Assembly: GCA_030452775.1 (NCBI GenBank)
Contig: JAKDLQ010000074.1
Location: 1-9,909 of the forward strand
From: Micrococcales bacterium
GTDB lineage: Bacteria > Actinomycetota > Actinomycetes > Actinomycetales > Dermatophilaceae
DNA length: 9,909 nucleotides
Reading direction: 5' to 3'
Made by a program: the position numbers and the translations under genes. Every line of letters starts with the position of its first letter. The first letter of the stretch is position 1. Shown one piece after another: positions 1 to 5,545 of the stretch. Below the pieces are notes generated by a model. It ran no database searches. It saw only the letters and a list, made by a program, of their open reading frames with translations, and was not told where the DNA came from.

Positions 1-1072
1 TCGCGACGACGTCGGCCTGGTCGAGCATGTCGATCTTCTCGAGCTGGCTGCTCGCGCCGAACTCCGGCGTCATGACGTAGAGGGAGACGTCCGAGTGGTC
101 GACGACCGCGGCGTCGCCCTGGCCGATGCCGGGCGTCTCGAGGATGACGAGATCATAGCCGGCTGCCTTGACGATGTCGACGACCTGCTCGAGGTTGTCC
201 GGGACCTGGCTGCGTCCACGGGTCGCCATGGAGCGGAAGAGGATCCGGTCCCCGTCGAGGGACGACATGCGGATCCGGTCGCCGAGCAGTGCGCCCCCAC
301 CGCGGCGCCGGGTCGGGTCGATGGCGAGCACTGCGACGCGCAGCTTGTCCTGCTGGTCGAGGCGCAGCCGGCGCACGAGCTCGTCGGTGAGGGAGGACTT
401 GCCGGAGCCGCCGGTGCCCGTGATGCCGAGGATCGGGACGACCCGCTGGGCAGCCGCCTCGTGCAGGCCGTTAACGAGGGCTGCGGGCAGTTCGCCCTCC
501 TGGGCGCCGGTCATGGCGCGGGCGACGTGGGAGCGGTCGCCGGAGACGATGGCCGCGAGGTCCGGGTGGCCGATGTCCCAGGGGTCGTAGTCGCAGTCGG
601 CGATGACGGAGTTGATCATCCCGGCCAGGCCCATCCGCTGGCCGTCCTCGGGGCTGAAGATGTGCACCCCGGAGCTGCGCAGACGCTCGATCTCCTCGGG
701 GACGATGACCCCTCCGCCGCCCCCGACGACCTTGATGTGGTCGGCGCCCTGCTCCGCGAGCAGCTGCACGAGGTACTCGAAGTACTCGACGTGGCCGCCC
801 TGGTAGGAGGAGATCGCGACGCCCTGGACGTCCTCGTCGATCGCCGCGTCGACGACCTCCTTGACCGAGCGGTTGTGCCCGAGATGGATGACCTCGGCGC
901 CCTGGCTCTGCATGATCCGGCGCATGATGTTGATCGAGGCATCGTGACCGTCGAAGAGGCTCGATGCCGTGACGAGCCGGACGTGATGGGCCGGCTGGTG
1001 ATGCCCGGGCTGGGTCTGTGCCTGGGTGTCGGGCTGGGTCTGTGCCTTGGACTCGGTCTGGGACTTGGCCAC
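1..1072 (-). CDS. icmF: Fused isobutyryl-CoA mutase/G-protein chaperone, N-terminal 357 residues (partial)
   Basis: IcmF interconverts isobutyryl-CoA and n-butyryl-CoA using adenosylcobalamin, and carries its own MeaB-like GTPase that gates cofactor loading. The reading frame is open from a GTG at 1072 to the window edge with no stop; the catalytic substrate domain should lie beyond the left edge (whole family members are about 1,080-1,100 residues). Residues 1-30 are a Q/T/P/H-rich tail. The B12-binding domain follows: LFDGHDASI at 39-47 gives the D-x-H motif, with His43 as the presumed lower cobalt ligand, and a glycine-rich VVGGGGGV lies near 115-122. The G domain begins near 212, with P-loop GTGGSGKSS (219-227) and switch-like LETPGIGQGD (311-320). 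The order B12 domain then GTPase is diagnostic of IcmF and separates it from stand-alone MeaB. The start is supported by GGAGG six bases upstream (1079-1083). Substrate preference cannot be judged without the mutase domain. Confidence 0.92.
   Translation of the reverse strand, partial: MAKSQTESKAQTQPDTQAQTQPGHHQPAHHVRLVTASSLFDGHDASINIMRRIMQSQGAEVIHLGHNRSVKEVVDAAIDEDVQGVAISSYQGGHVEYFEYLVQLLAEQGADHIKVVGGGGGVIVPEEIERLRSSGVHIFSPEDGQRMGLAGMINSVIADCDYDPWDIGHPDLAAIVSGDRSHVARAMTGAQEGELPAALVNGLHEAAAQRVVPILGITGTGGSGKSSLTDELVRRLRLDQQDKLRVAVLAIDPTRRRGGGALLGDRIRMSSLDGDRILFRSMATRGRSQVPDNLEQVVDIVKAAGYDLVILETPGIGQGDAAVVDHSDVSLYVMTPEFGASSQLEKIDMLDQADVVA
1007..1047. repeat. Two-copy 24-bp direct repeat inside the icmF 5' end
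   Basis: The 17-base string gggctgggtctgtgcct occurs at 1007-1023 and again at 1031-1047, a period of 24 bp. It keeps frame and encodes the repeated AQTQP units of the IcmF N-terminal tail (residues about 10-23). This looks like recent in-frame tandem duplication in a low-complexity extension that precedes the B12-binding fold. Confidence 0.8.
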
Positions 1073-1078
1073 GGGATG

Positions 1079-1083
1079 CCTCC
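1079..1083 (-). promoter_or_regulatory. icmF ribosome binding site
   Basis: On the minus strand GGAGG stands six bases before the GTG at 1072. It is the best Shine-Dalgarno match near the 5' end of this frame and fixes the start. Confidence 0.75.
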
Positions 1084-1100
1084 GGTAGAGCGACGCTGGT

Positions 1101-1137
1101 TGGCCAAATAATAGGACGTCCGACTAATGGACGTCAA
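1101..1137 (-). promoter_or_regulatory. Predicted icmF promoter
   Basis: On the minus strand, TTGACG (1132-1137) is followed after 18 bp by TATTAT (1108-1113). This closely matches a housekeeping sigma-70-type promoter and would start transcription near 1101, giving a leader of about 28 nt that contains the GGAGG site. The 8-bp palindrome TTGGCCAA (1100-1107) covers the expected start point. The -35 box overlaps the -35 of the divergent marR promoter. Assigned by inspection only. Confidence 0.6.
1114..1136. promoter_or_regulatory. Candidate MarR operator: paired GACGTC palindromes
   Basis: GGACGTCC (1114-1121) and GGACGTCA (1129-1136) are two nearly identical palindromic octamers with a 15-bp centre-to-centre spacing. 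They lie in the icmF promoter spacer and -35, and the second also covers the -35 of marR. A dimeric MarR protein bound here would block both promoters. Binding by the adjacent MarR is inferred from position. Confidence 0.45.
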
Positions 1138-1162
1138 TGTGATTTGGTCCTACGATGGCGGC
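1128..1162 (+). promoter_or_regulatory. Predicted marR promoter giving a leaderless mRNA
   Basis: TGGACG (1128-1133), 17 bp, then TACGAT (1151-1156) resembles a -35/-10 pair. The -10 ends six bases before the ATG at 1163, so transcription would begin at or next to the start codon. No Shine-Dalgarno sequence precedes this ATG, as expected for a leaderless message. Confidence 0.5.
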
Positions 1163-1681
1163 ATGACGGCAGGAGCACCGATCACCGGGGGTCTGGACTT
1201 CGATCCCATCGACGCCGCACGCGCCCAGTGGGTCGAGCGGGACTGGGGTGCGGCGGCCGACGGCATGGCCGCCATCACCTCGCTCATGCGGGCACACCAG
1301 ATCGCCCTCGCCCGGGTGGAGTCGGCGTTGCGGCCGCTCGGCGTGACCTTCGCTCGCTACGAGGTGCTCATGCTCCTGTGGTTCAGCAAGCGCGGCTCGC
1401 TGCCGATGAAGGTCATCGGCTCGCGCCTTCAGGTCCACCCGACCAGCGTCACCAACGCCGTCGACCGGCTCGAGGATGCCGCGCTGGTCACCCGGTCCAC
1501 GCACCCCGGCGACCGGCGAGCCATCCTCGTGACCCTCACCCCGGCCGGGCAGGAACTCGCCGAGCGGGCGACCAAGACGCTCAACGCGGAGGTCTTCGAG
1601 CGACCCGGGCTGGAGGCTCGCGACGTGCACGCCCTCCTCGAGATCCTCACCCGGCTGCGTCGGGCTGCCGGCGACTTCTGA
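1163..1681 (+). CDS. MarR-family winged-helix transcriptional regulator
   Basis: A DNA-binding regulator of 172 residues, a normal size for MarR dimers. Residues about 30-60 form the N-terminal dimer helix and 60-90 the start of the winged helix (FARYEVLMLLWFSKRG). The recognition helix is around HPTSVTNAVDRLEDAALV (92-109), and the wing carries the typical THPGDRRAILVTLTPAG (113-129). An in-frame ATG at 1127 exists but sits in the -35 region of the predicted promoter, so the ATG at 1163 is preferred; it would be translated leaderless. The gene is divergent from icmF and followed by a hutD-like gene one base after its stop. Location suggests control of icmF and of itself; the ligand is unknown, and a CoA thioester or branched acid is only a guess. 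Confidence 0.88.
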   Translation: MTAGAPITGGLDFDPIDAARAQWVERDWGAAADGMAAITSLMRAHQIALARVESALRPLGVTFARYEVLMLLWFSKRGSLPMKVIGSRLQVHPTSVTNAVDRLEDAALVTRSTHPGDRRAILVTLTPAGQELAERATKTLNAEVFERPGLEARDVHALLEILTRLRRAAGDF

Positions 1682-1682
1682 G

Positions 1683-2255
1683 ATGGCGCCGACCGCCTCG
1701 GCCCTGGGCCTGGTCCCCCGCGCCGAGCAAGGGGTCACCGCATGGCGCAACGGCGGCGGGGTCACGCGGGCGCTGGCGACCTGTCGACGCGGCGGCGAGG
1801 TGCTCTGGCGGGTGAGCATCGCCCATATCGATCGGGATGGCGTGTTCTCGCCGTTCCCCGGACTGGATCGCCGGCTGACGCTCGTGGCCGGTCACACCCT
1901 TGCCCTCACCATCGACGGCCACGAGTATCTCGTGCGCTGCGGCTGCTCGATAGACTTCTCCGGCGATGCCGACGTGTCGTGCACGGTCCCCGGTGGACCG
2001 GTCGAGGCTCTCAACGTCATGACCCGACGCGGGACACCACCCCGCATTCCGGTCGATGTCCCGCTCGATGGCACTCGGGGGGTCCGCGTCGCTGCCGGTG
2101 ACCTCGCGCTGCTCGTGTCCGGTGCGACGACCGTGACGGTGCCAGGCGGTGCGGGTGCTCGTCATCGGATGGGCGCACTCGACGCGCTCGTCCCCGCGGC
2201 CGGAGCGGATCGCTGGGTTACTGGGGCGGGCCGACTCCTCGTCGTGCACTGCTGA
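1683..2255 (+). CDS. HutD/Ves-family protein
   Basis: A 190-residue member of the HutD/Ves family (bicupin-like beta fold, non-enzymatic as far as is known). The family signature is seen in WRNGGGVTRALA (21-32) and in WRVSIAHIDRDGVFSPFPG (42-60) followed by LDRRLTLVAG. In Pseudomonas HutD accompanies histidine-utilisation genes and is thought to moderate hut expression; E. coli Ves is a relative linked to cold response. No hut gene is present here. The ATG lies one base after the marR stop with no clear ribosome binding site, so translation is probably coupled to marR. Its role beside an icmF/MarR pair cannot be read from sequence; small-ligand sensing is one possibility. Confidence 0.82.
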   Translation: MAPTASALGLVPRAEQGVTAWRNGGGVTRALATCRRGGEVLWRVSIAHIDRDGVFSPFPGLDRRLTLVAGHTLALTIDGHEYLVRCGCSIDFSGDADVSCTVPGGPVEALNVMTRRGTPPRIPVDVPLDGTRGVRVAAGDLALLVSGATTVTVPGGAGARHRMGALDALVPAAGADRWVTGAGRLLVVHC

Positions 2256-2274
2256 GACAGCCCTGCACGGGCGA

Positions 2275-2315
2275 CGGCTCGGCTATGGCTCGGCTCGGCT
2301 ATGGCTCGGCTCGGC
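2275..2315. repeat. Imperfect 16-bp tandem repeat at a convergent gene junction
   Basis: The unit ggctcggctcggctat (best copy 2287-2302) is flanked by partial copies: 12 of the last 12 bases match in 2275-2286, and 13 of the first 13 match in 2303-2315. The array lies between hutD and the minus-strand phospho-lyase-like gene and extends over the last codons of the latter, supplying its TAG stop (2299-2301). It is not self-complementary, so it is not a terminator by itself. Confidence 0.7.
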
Positions 2316-3642
2316 CCACTCGGGACAGGTCCGTGAGCGTCTCGTCGAGGGCGGCGAGCAGCCGGTCGGCATCGGATCGGGCGAACACCAGGGGGGGCCG
2401 GATCTTCACGACGTCCTCGTGCGGGCCGCTGGTGCTCACCAGCACCCGCCGGTCCCGCAGTCCGTTGACGATGTCGTCTGCGGCGTCCGGCGCGGGCTGC
2501 CCCTCCCGGACCACATCGACACCGGCGAACAAGCCTGCGGCACGGACATCCCCGAGCAGTTCGTGTCTGCTGCTCAGCTCCCTCAGCCCCGCCGCGAGGT
2601 GCGCCCCCACGTCCGCGACGTGCTCGCGCAGCTGCTCCTGCTCGAGGACGTCCAGTACGGCGGACCCGACCGCGCACGCGACCGGGTTGCCCCCGAAGGT
2701 GTTGAAGTAGCGGGTGCGTGCCCCGAACTCTGTCGCCACCGCGGGGCTCGTGACGACGCCGGCCATCGGGTAGCCGCCCCCCATCGGCTTGCCGAGCGTG
2801 ACGAGATCGGGCACGAGGCCATGCCGCTCGAACCCCCACATCGCCGGAGCAAGGCGGGCGAACCCCGCCTGCACCTCGTCGGCCACGAAGAGGCCGCCCT
2901 GCGCCCGGATCTCGGCGGCCGCCGGCCGGAGCGATCCGGCGGGCTCGGGCAGCATCCCGTCGCTGGCGAAGATGGTGTCGACCAGGAGCATCGCCGGCCG
3001 GATACCGTGCCCGGACAGGTCTTGGGCGGCTGCTCGCACATCGGCGGCGAGGACGTCGCCGGCCGGGCCGCGCCGCTCATGCGGGTCCGGCGGTGGCACG
3101 GTGCGCACGTGCTCCGCGACGCCGAGACCGAGCGATGGCGACATCTGCGCCACCGCGGTCGTGACACCGTGGTAGGCGTGATCGGTGACGATGACGCCGT
3201 CGGCCCCGGTGACGGTCCGGGCCATCCGATAGGCGAGATCGTTGGCCTCGCTGCCGGTGCAGGTCAAGGTGAGCTGTGACAAGGATGCGGGGAAGTACGC
3301 GAGGAGGCGCTCGGCATACTCGATGATCCCGTCGGTGAGGTAGCGGGTGTGCGTGTTGAGGGTGGCGGCCTGCTCGGCCATCGCCTGGACCACGTGGGGG
3401 TGGCCGTGGCCGACGCAGGCGACGTTGTTGTAGGCGTCGAGGTAGGCGTTGCCGTCCGGGTCGAACAGCGAGACGCCCTCGCCTCGGACGAAGTGCACCG
3501 GCTCGCGGTAGAAGAGTCGGTAGGCCGCCCCGAGGCGCTGGGTGCGCCGCTCGAGCAGTGCCGCCTCACGCGCCGGCAACCGACCCTCCTGCCCGTCTCC
3601 GTCGAACGCATTGGCCATCCGCACCGTGCTCACCTGACTCAC
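2299..3642 (-). CDS. Class III PLP enzyme, phospho-lyase-like (ETNPPL/PHYKPL relatives)
   Basis: A PLP enzyme of 447 residues. Most class III members are aminotransferases, but several segments resemble animal ethanolamine-phosphate and phosphohydroxylysine phospho-lyases: LDAYNNVACVGHGHP (68-82), LNTHTRYLTDGIIEYAERL (95-113), TGSEANDLAYRMAR (129-142), DHAYHG (154-159), PDLVTLGKPMGGG (278-290) with Lys285 as Schiff-base lysine, FNTFGGNPVACAVG (313-326) and GPHEDVVKIRPP (406-417). Asp255 in VADEVQ should contact the PLP nitrogen. The predicted reaction is elimination of phosphate and ammonia from a phosphorylated amino alcohol to leave an aldehyde. The GTG at 3642 overlaps the kinase stop (GTGA) and has GGAAAGGA just upstream; an ATG at 3618 is an alternative. 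The segment LLVDTIFASDG (219-229) differs from the ESMQ-type loop I recall in animal enzymes, so substrate may differ. A true aminotransferase cannot be excluded. Confidence 0.85.
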   Translation of the reverse strand: MSQVSTVRMANAFDGDGQEGRLPAREAALLERRTQRLGAAYRLFYREPVHFVRGEGVSLFDPDGNAYLDAYNNVACVGHGHPHVVQAMAEQAATLNTHTRYLTDGIIEYAERLLAYFPASLSQLTLTCTGSEANDLAYRMARTVTGADGVIVTDHAYHGVTTAVAQMSPSLGLGVAEHVRTVPPPDPHERRGPAGDVLAADVRAAAQDLSGHGIRPAMLLVDTIFASDGMLPEPAGSLRPAAAEIRAQGGLFVADEVQAGFARLAPAMWGFERHGLVPDLVTLGKPMGGGYPMAGVVTSPAVATEFGARTRYFNTFGGNPVACAVGSAVLDVLEQEQLREHVADVGAHLAAGLRELSSRHELLGDVRAAGLFAGVDVVREGQPAPDAADDIVNGLRDRRVLVSTSGPHEDVVKIRPPLVFARSDADRLLAALDETLTDLSRVGRAEP

Positions 3643-4697
3643 GTGTCCTTTCCAATCGCATCGCAGAGGAAGGCGGTCGCCTGCCCGCATCCCAGCGACT
3701 GCAGGCGGCGCAGCCCCTCCCGGGCGGCCGCAGCGTTGCGCAGGATGTACTCCCGGTTGCCCGGCCGCTGCCGGGCCTGCCAGGCGGTGATCGTCATCGT
3801 GAGCACCCAGCGCGCCGCGATGAGGTCGACGAGCACCTCGATCTCCTCCGGCCGCAACGGGATCTGCCGGTGGTAGCCCACGAGCACGTCGGCCGGCCCC
3901 GCCATCGGGTGCCCGCCATCGCGCATCTGGTATGCCGCTGTCGTCGCCACGTCCTGCACCAGCGGCGCGCGCAGCAGGTCGCCGAAGTCGATGACCCCCG
4001 AGACCCGCGGGTCGTCCACCGCGACCGTGAGGACGTTGTCGAGGTTGGCATCGTTGTGGATCACCTGTCGGCGCAGCCCGGGGATCTGAGGTCCTGCGTG
4101 CGACCGGAAGTGCTCGAGTGCACCCCGGACGAGGTCCTGCTCGGCAGGTGGCAGGACGTCCACAACGGGCTCCACCCGCTCGACGCGGTGAGCGTCCCAG
4201 GCGAGGTCCTGCACGTGGCCGGGATGGTCGAGGTCGGCCAGCGCCCGGTCCAGCTTGGCAACGAAGGCGCCGACGTTGCGGGCCAGCCGCGGGGACGGGA
4301 CGCTGCGCGCCATCGGCACGCCGGGCAGGTAGGAGTACATCCGGACCCGGAGTGGCTCGCCGCCGGTGGACGGATCGGCCCATCGCGCGGTAGGACCCTC
4401 CTGCCCCAGCGGCATACGGACCCGTGCCACCGGCAGGGATGGAGCCCTCGCCCGGACGTGCTCAAGGACGATGCTCTGCAGCTCGGTGAACTCCGGCGGC
4501 TCGTGCGAGTGCACGACCTTGAGCACCCAACTGGTCCCGTCGGGTTCGGTGACCCGGAAGTTGCGGTCCCGCTCGCCGCCGAGCTCGGTGGCCACGCCCT
4601 GCACGCCGAACAGCTCACCGGCCAGACGCTCGGCCAGCGAGACGTCGAGCGCCGGCGGGGGTACGTCGAGCAACGCGCCGAGGATCCTGGGCTGCAC
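3639..4697 (-). CDS. APH-fold small-molecule kinase, hydroxylysine-kinase-like
   Basis: A 352-residue aminoglycoside-phosphotransferase-fold kinase. Visible features are the ATP-binding lysine in VLKVV (Lys60), the catalytic loop VIHNDANLDN (212-221; H-x-D with Asp216 as base and Asn221 as metal ligand), and GVIDFGDLL (234-242; Asp237 for metal). The wording and length resemble hydroxylysine kinase (HYKK/AGPHD1) and the kinase part of APH/class III fusions more than drug-resistance enzymes. Its stop overlaps the start of the phospho-lyase-like gene (GTGA), so the two are translated together. By family analogy it phosphorylates a hydroxyl on an amino alcohol, and the partner then eliminates phosphate and amine. 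The start is a GTG without a ribosome binding site; a -10-like TAGGCT six bases upstream suggests leaderless expression. Substrate (hydroxylysine, ethanolamine, other) is unknown. Confidence 0.82.
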   Translation of the reverse strand: MQPRILGALLDVPPPALDVSLAERLAGELFGVQGVATELGGERDRNFRVTEPDGTSWVLKVVHSHEPPEFTELQSIVLEHVRARAPSLPVARVRMPLGQEGPTARWADPSTGGEPLRVRMYSYLPGVPMARSVPSPRLARNVGAFVAKLDRALADLDHPGHVQDLAWDAHRVERVEPVVDVLPPAEQDLVRGALEHFRSHAGPQIPGLRRQVIHNDANLDNVLTVAVDDPRVSGVIDFGDLLRAPLVQDVATTAAYQMRDGGHPMAGPADVLVGYHRQIPLRPEEIEVLVDLIAARWVLTMTITAWQARQRPGNREYILRNAAAAREGLRRLQSLGCGQATAFLCDAIGKDT

Positions 4698-4709
4698 GTC
4701 TGAAGCCTA
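4698..4709 (-). promoter_or_regulatory. Possible leaderless -10 element for the kinase/lyase pair
   Basis: On the minus strand TAGGCT (4704-4709) fits TANNNT and ends six bases before the GTG at 4697, the geometry expected when transcription begins on the start codon. No convincing -35 lies 17-18 bp upstream (a TTGACG at 4722-4727 is only 12 bp away), so read-through from the upstream SDR gene, 38 bp away, is equally plausible. Confidence 0.3.
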
Positions 4710-4735
4710 GGTCACCGGGCGCGTCAAGAGCGCCG

Positions 4736-5545
4736 TCAGGAGCGAGCGGATGAGTCCGAGTAGATGGCCTTGCCGAGCCACTGGCCGCCGTCGACAGACA
4801 GCACGTCGCCGTTGATGTAGCCGGCCCGCTTCGAGTCGAGCAGGAAACTCGCGGACTCCGCCACCTCCTCGGGCGTGGTGAAGCGGCCCGCTGGGACGCT
4901 GCCGAGGACGCGAGCCCGGTCCGCTTCCGTGGGCCACAGCGCCGCGCCCGCGCCCTCGGTCTCGGTGGGGCCGGGAGAGACGCAGTTGACGCGTACGCCG
5001 CGGCCGCCCCACTCCGCGGCCAGCGTCCGGGTCATGGCCAGGACGCCGCCCTTGGCCGCCGCGCTGTGGACCGTGCCCGGGTGGCCGTGCCAGGCGTAGC
5101 TCGCGATGACATTGAGGATGGCCCCTTGGCCGGCTTCGAGCATGTGTCGGCCGGCGGCTCGGGTCCCGTAGAACGTGCCGTTGAGGACGATGTCGACGAC
5201 CGCGCGCCAGCCGCCCGGCGACAGGTTCTCGGCCGGGGACACGAAGTTCCCGGCGGCGTTGTTGACCATGGCGTCGATGCGTCCGTGCTCGGCGACGACA
5301 CCGTCGATCGCTGCCGTCAGCGCGTCGGCGTCGCGGACGTCACACGAAGCGACCCCCGCCGTGACGCCGAGCGATTCGATCATCCGGGCGCTCTCCTCGA
5401 GTGGCTCCTGGCGGCGGCCGATCACGACGACGGTGCCGCCACCTGCGGCGTAGCGCATGGCGATGGCGCGCCCGATGCCGGACCCGCCCCCGGTCACGAC
5501 CGCGACCTGCCCCGCGAACTCGGCAAGGGGTGACTTCTCGATCAT
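4736..5545 (-). CDS. 2,4-dienoyl-CoA-reductase-type short-chain dehydrogenase
   Basis: An SDR of 269 residues, last in a three-gene operon. The Rossmann motif is TGGGSGIGRA (18-27), and IGRR (42-45) suggests NADPH preference. The usual YxxxK is absent: Lys165 is preceded at -4 by Ser161, and Tyr150 sits 15 residues before Lys165. That spacing matches the Tyr199/Ser210/Lys214 set of human mitochondrial DECR1. Other DECR-like segments are NNAAGNF (95-101), VHSAAAKGGVLAM (159-171) and SPGPTETEG (190-198). The expected reaction is NADPH-dependent reduction of a 2,4-dienoyl-CoA to an enoyl-CoA, which clears unsaturated intermediates in beta-oxidation. The ATG overlaps the stop of the upstream acyl-CoA synthetase (ATGA), which fixes the start. 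Use on a different enoyl or oxo substrate remains possible. Confidence 0.85.
   Translation of the reverse strand: MIEKSPLAEFAGQVAVVTGGGSGIGRAIAMRYAAGGGTVVVIGRRQEPLEESARMIESLGVTAGVASCDVRDADALTAAIDGVVAEHGRIDAMVNNAAGNFVSPAENLSPGGWRAVVDIVLNGTFYGTRAAGRHMLEAGQGAILNVIASYAWHGHPGTVHSAAAKGGVLAMTRTLAAEWGGRGVRVNCVSPGPTETEGAGAALWPTEADRARVLGSVPAGRFTTPEEVAESASFLLDSKRAGYINGDVLSVDGGQWLGKAIYSDSSARS

Noticed and set aside
95..1111. Long plus-strand open frame of 338 codons
   Set aside because: It is the antisense shadow of icmF; the minus strand has clear B12-binding and P-loop motifs in frame, while this product is low-complexity and unrecognisable.
2260..2272. Hairpin GCCC-TGCAC-GGGC after hutD
   Set aside because: A four-base stem with no T-tract; it could occur by chance in this composition.
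2149..3279. Plus-strand frame of 376 codons
   Set aside because: Antisense to the class III PLP enzyme, whose motifs are unambiguous; composition is typical of a shadow frame in GC-rich DNA.
3643..4383. A 247-codon N-terminal extension of the phospho-lyase-like gene
   Set aside because: This stretch is the kinase gene read in another frame. The GTG at 3642 overlapping the kinase stop explains the junction, so it is not a kinase-lyase fusion.
3558..4703. Plus-strand frame of 381 codons
   Set aside because: Antisense to the kinase; no recognisable domain and it crosses into the neighbouring gene.
4718..4734. Small hairpin GGCGC-N7-GCGCC after the SDR gene
   Set aside because: Only five base pairs and no U-rich run, so not a convincing terminator.
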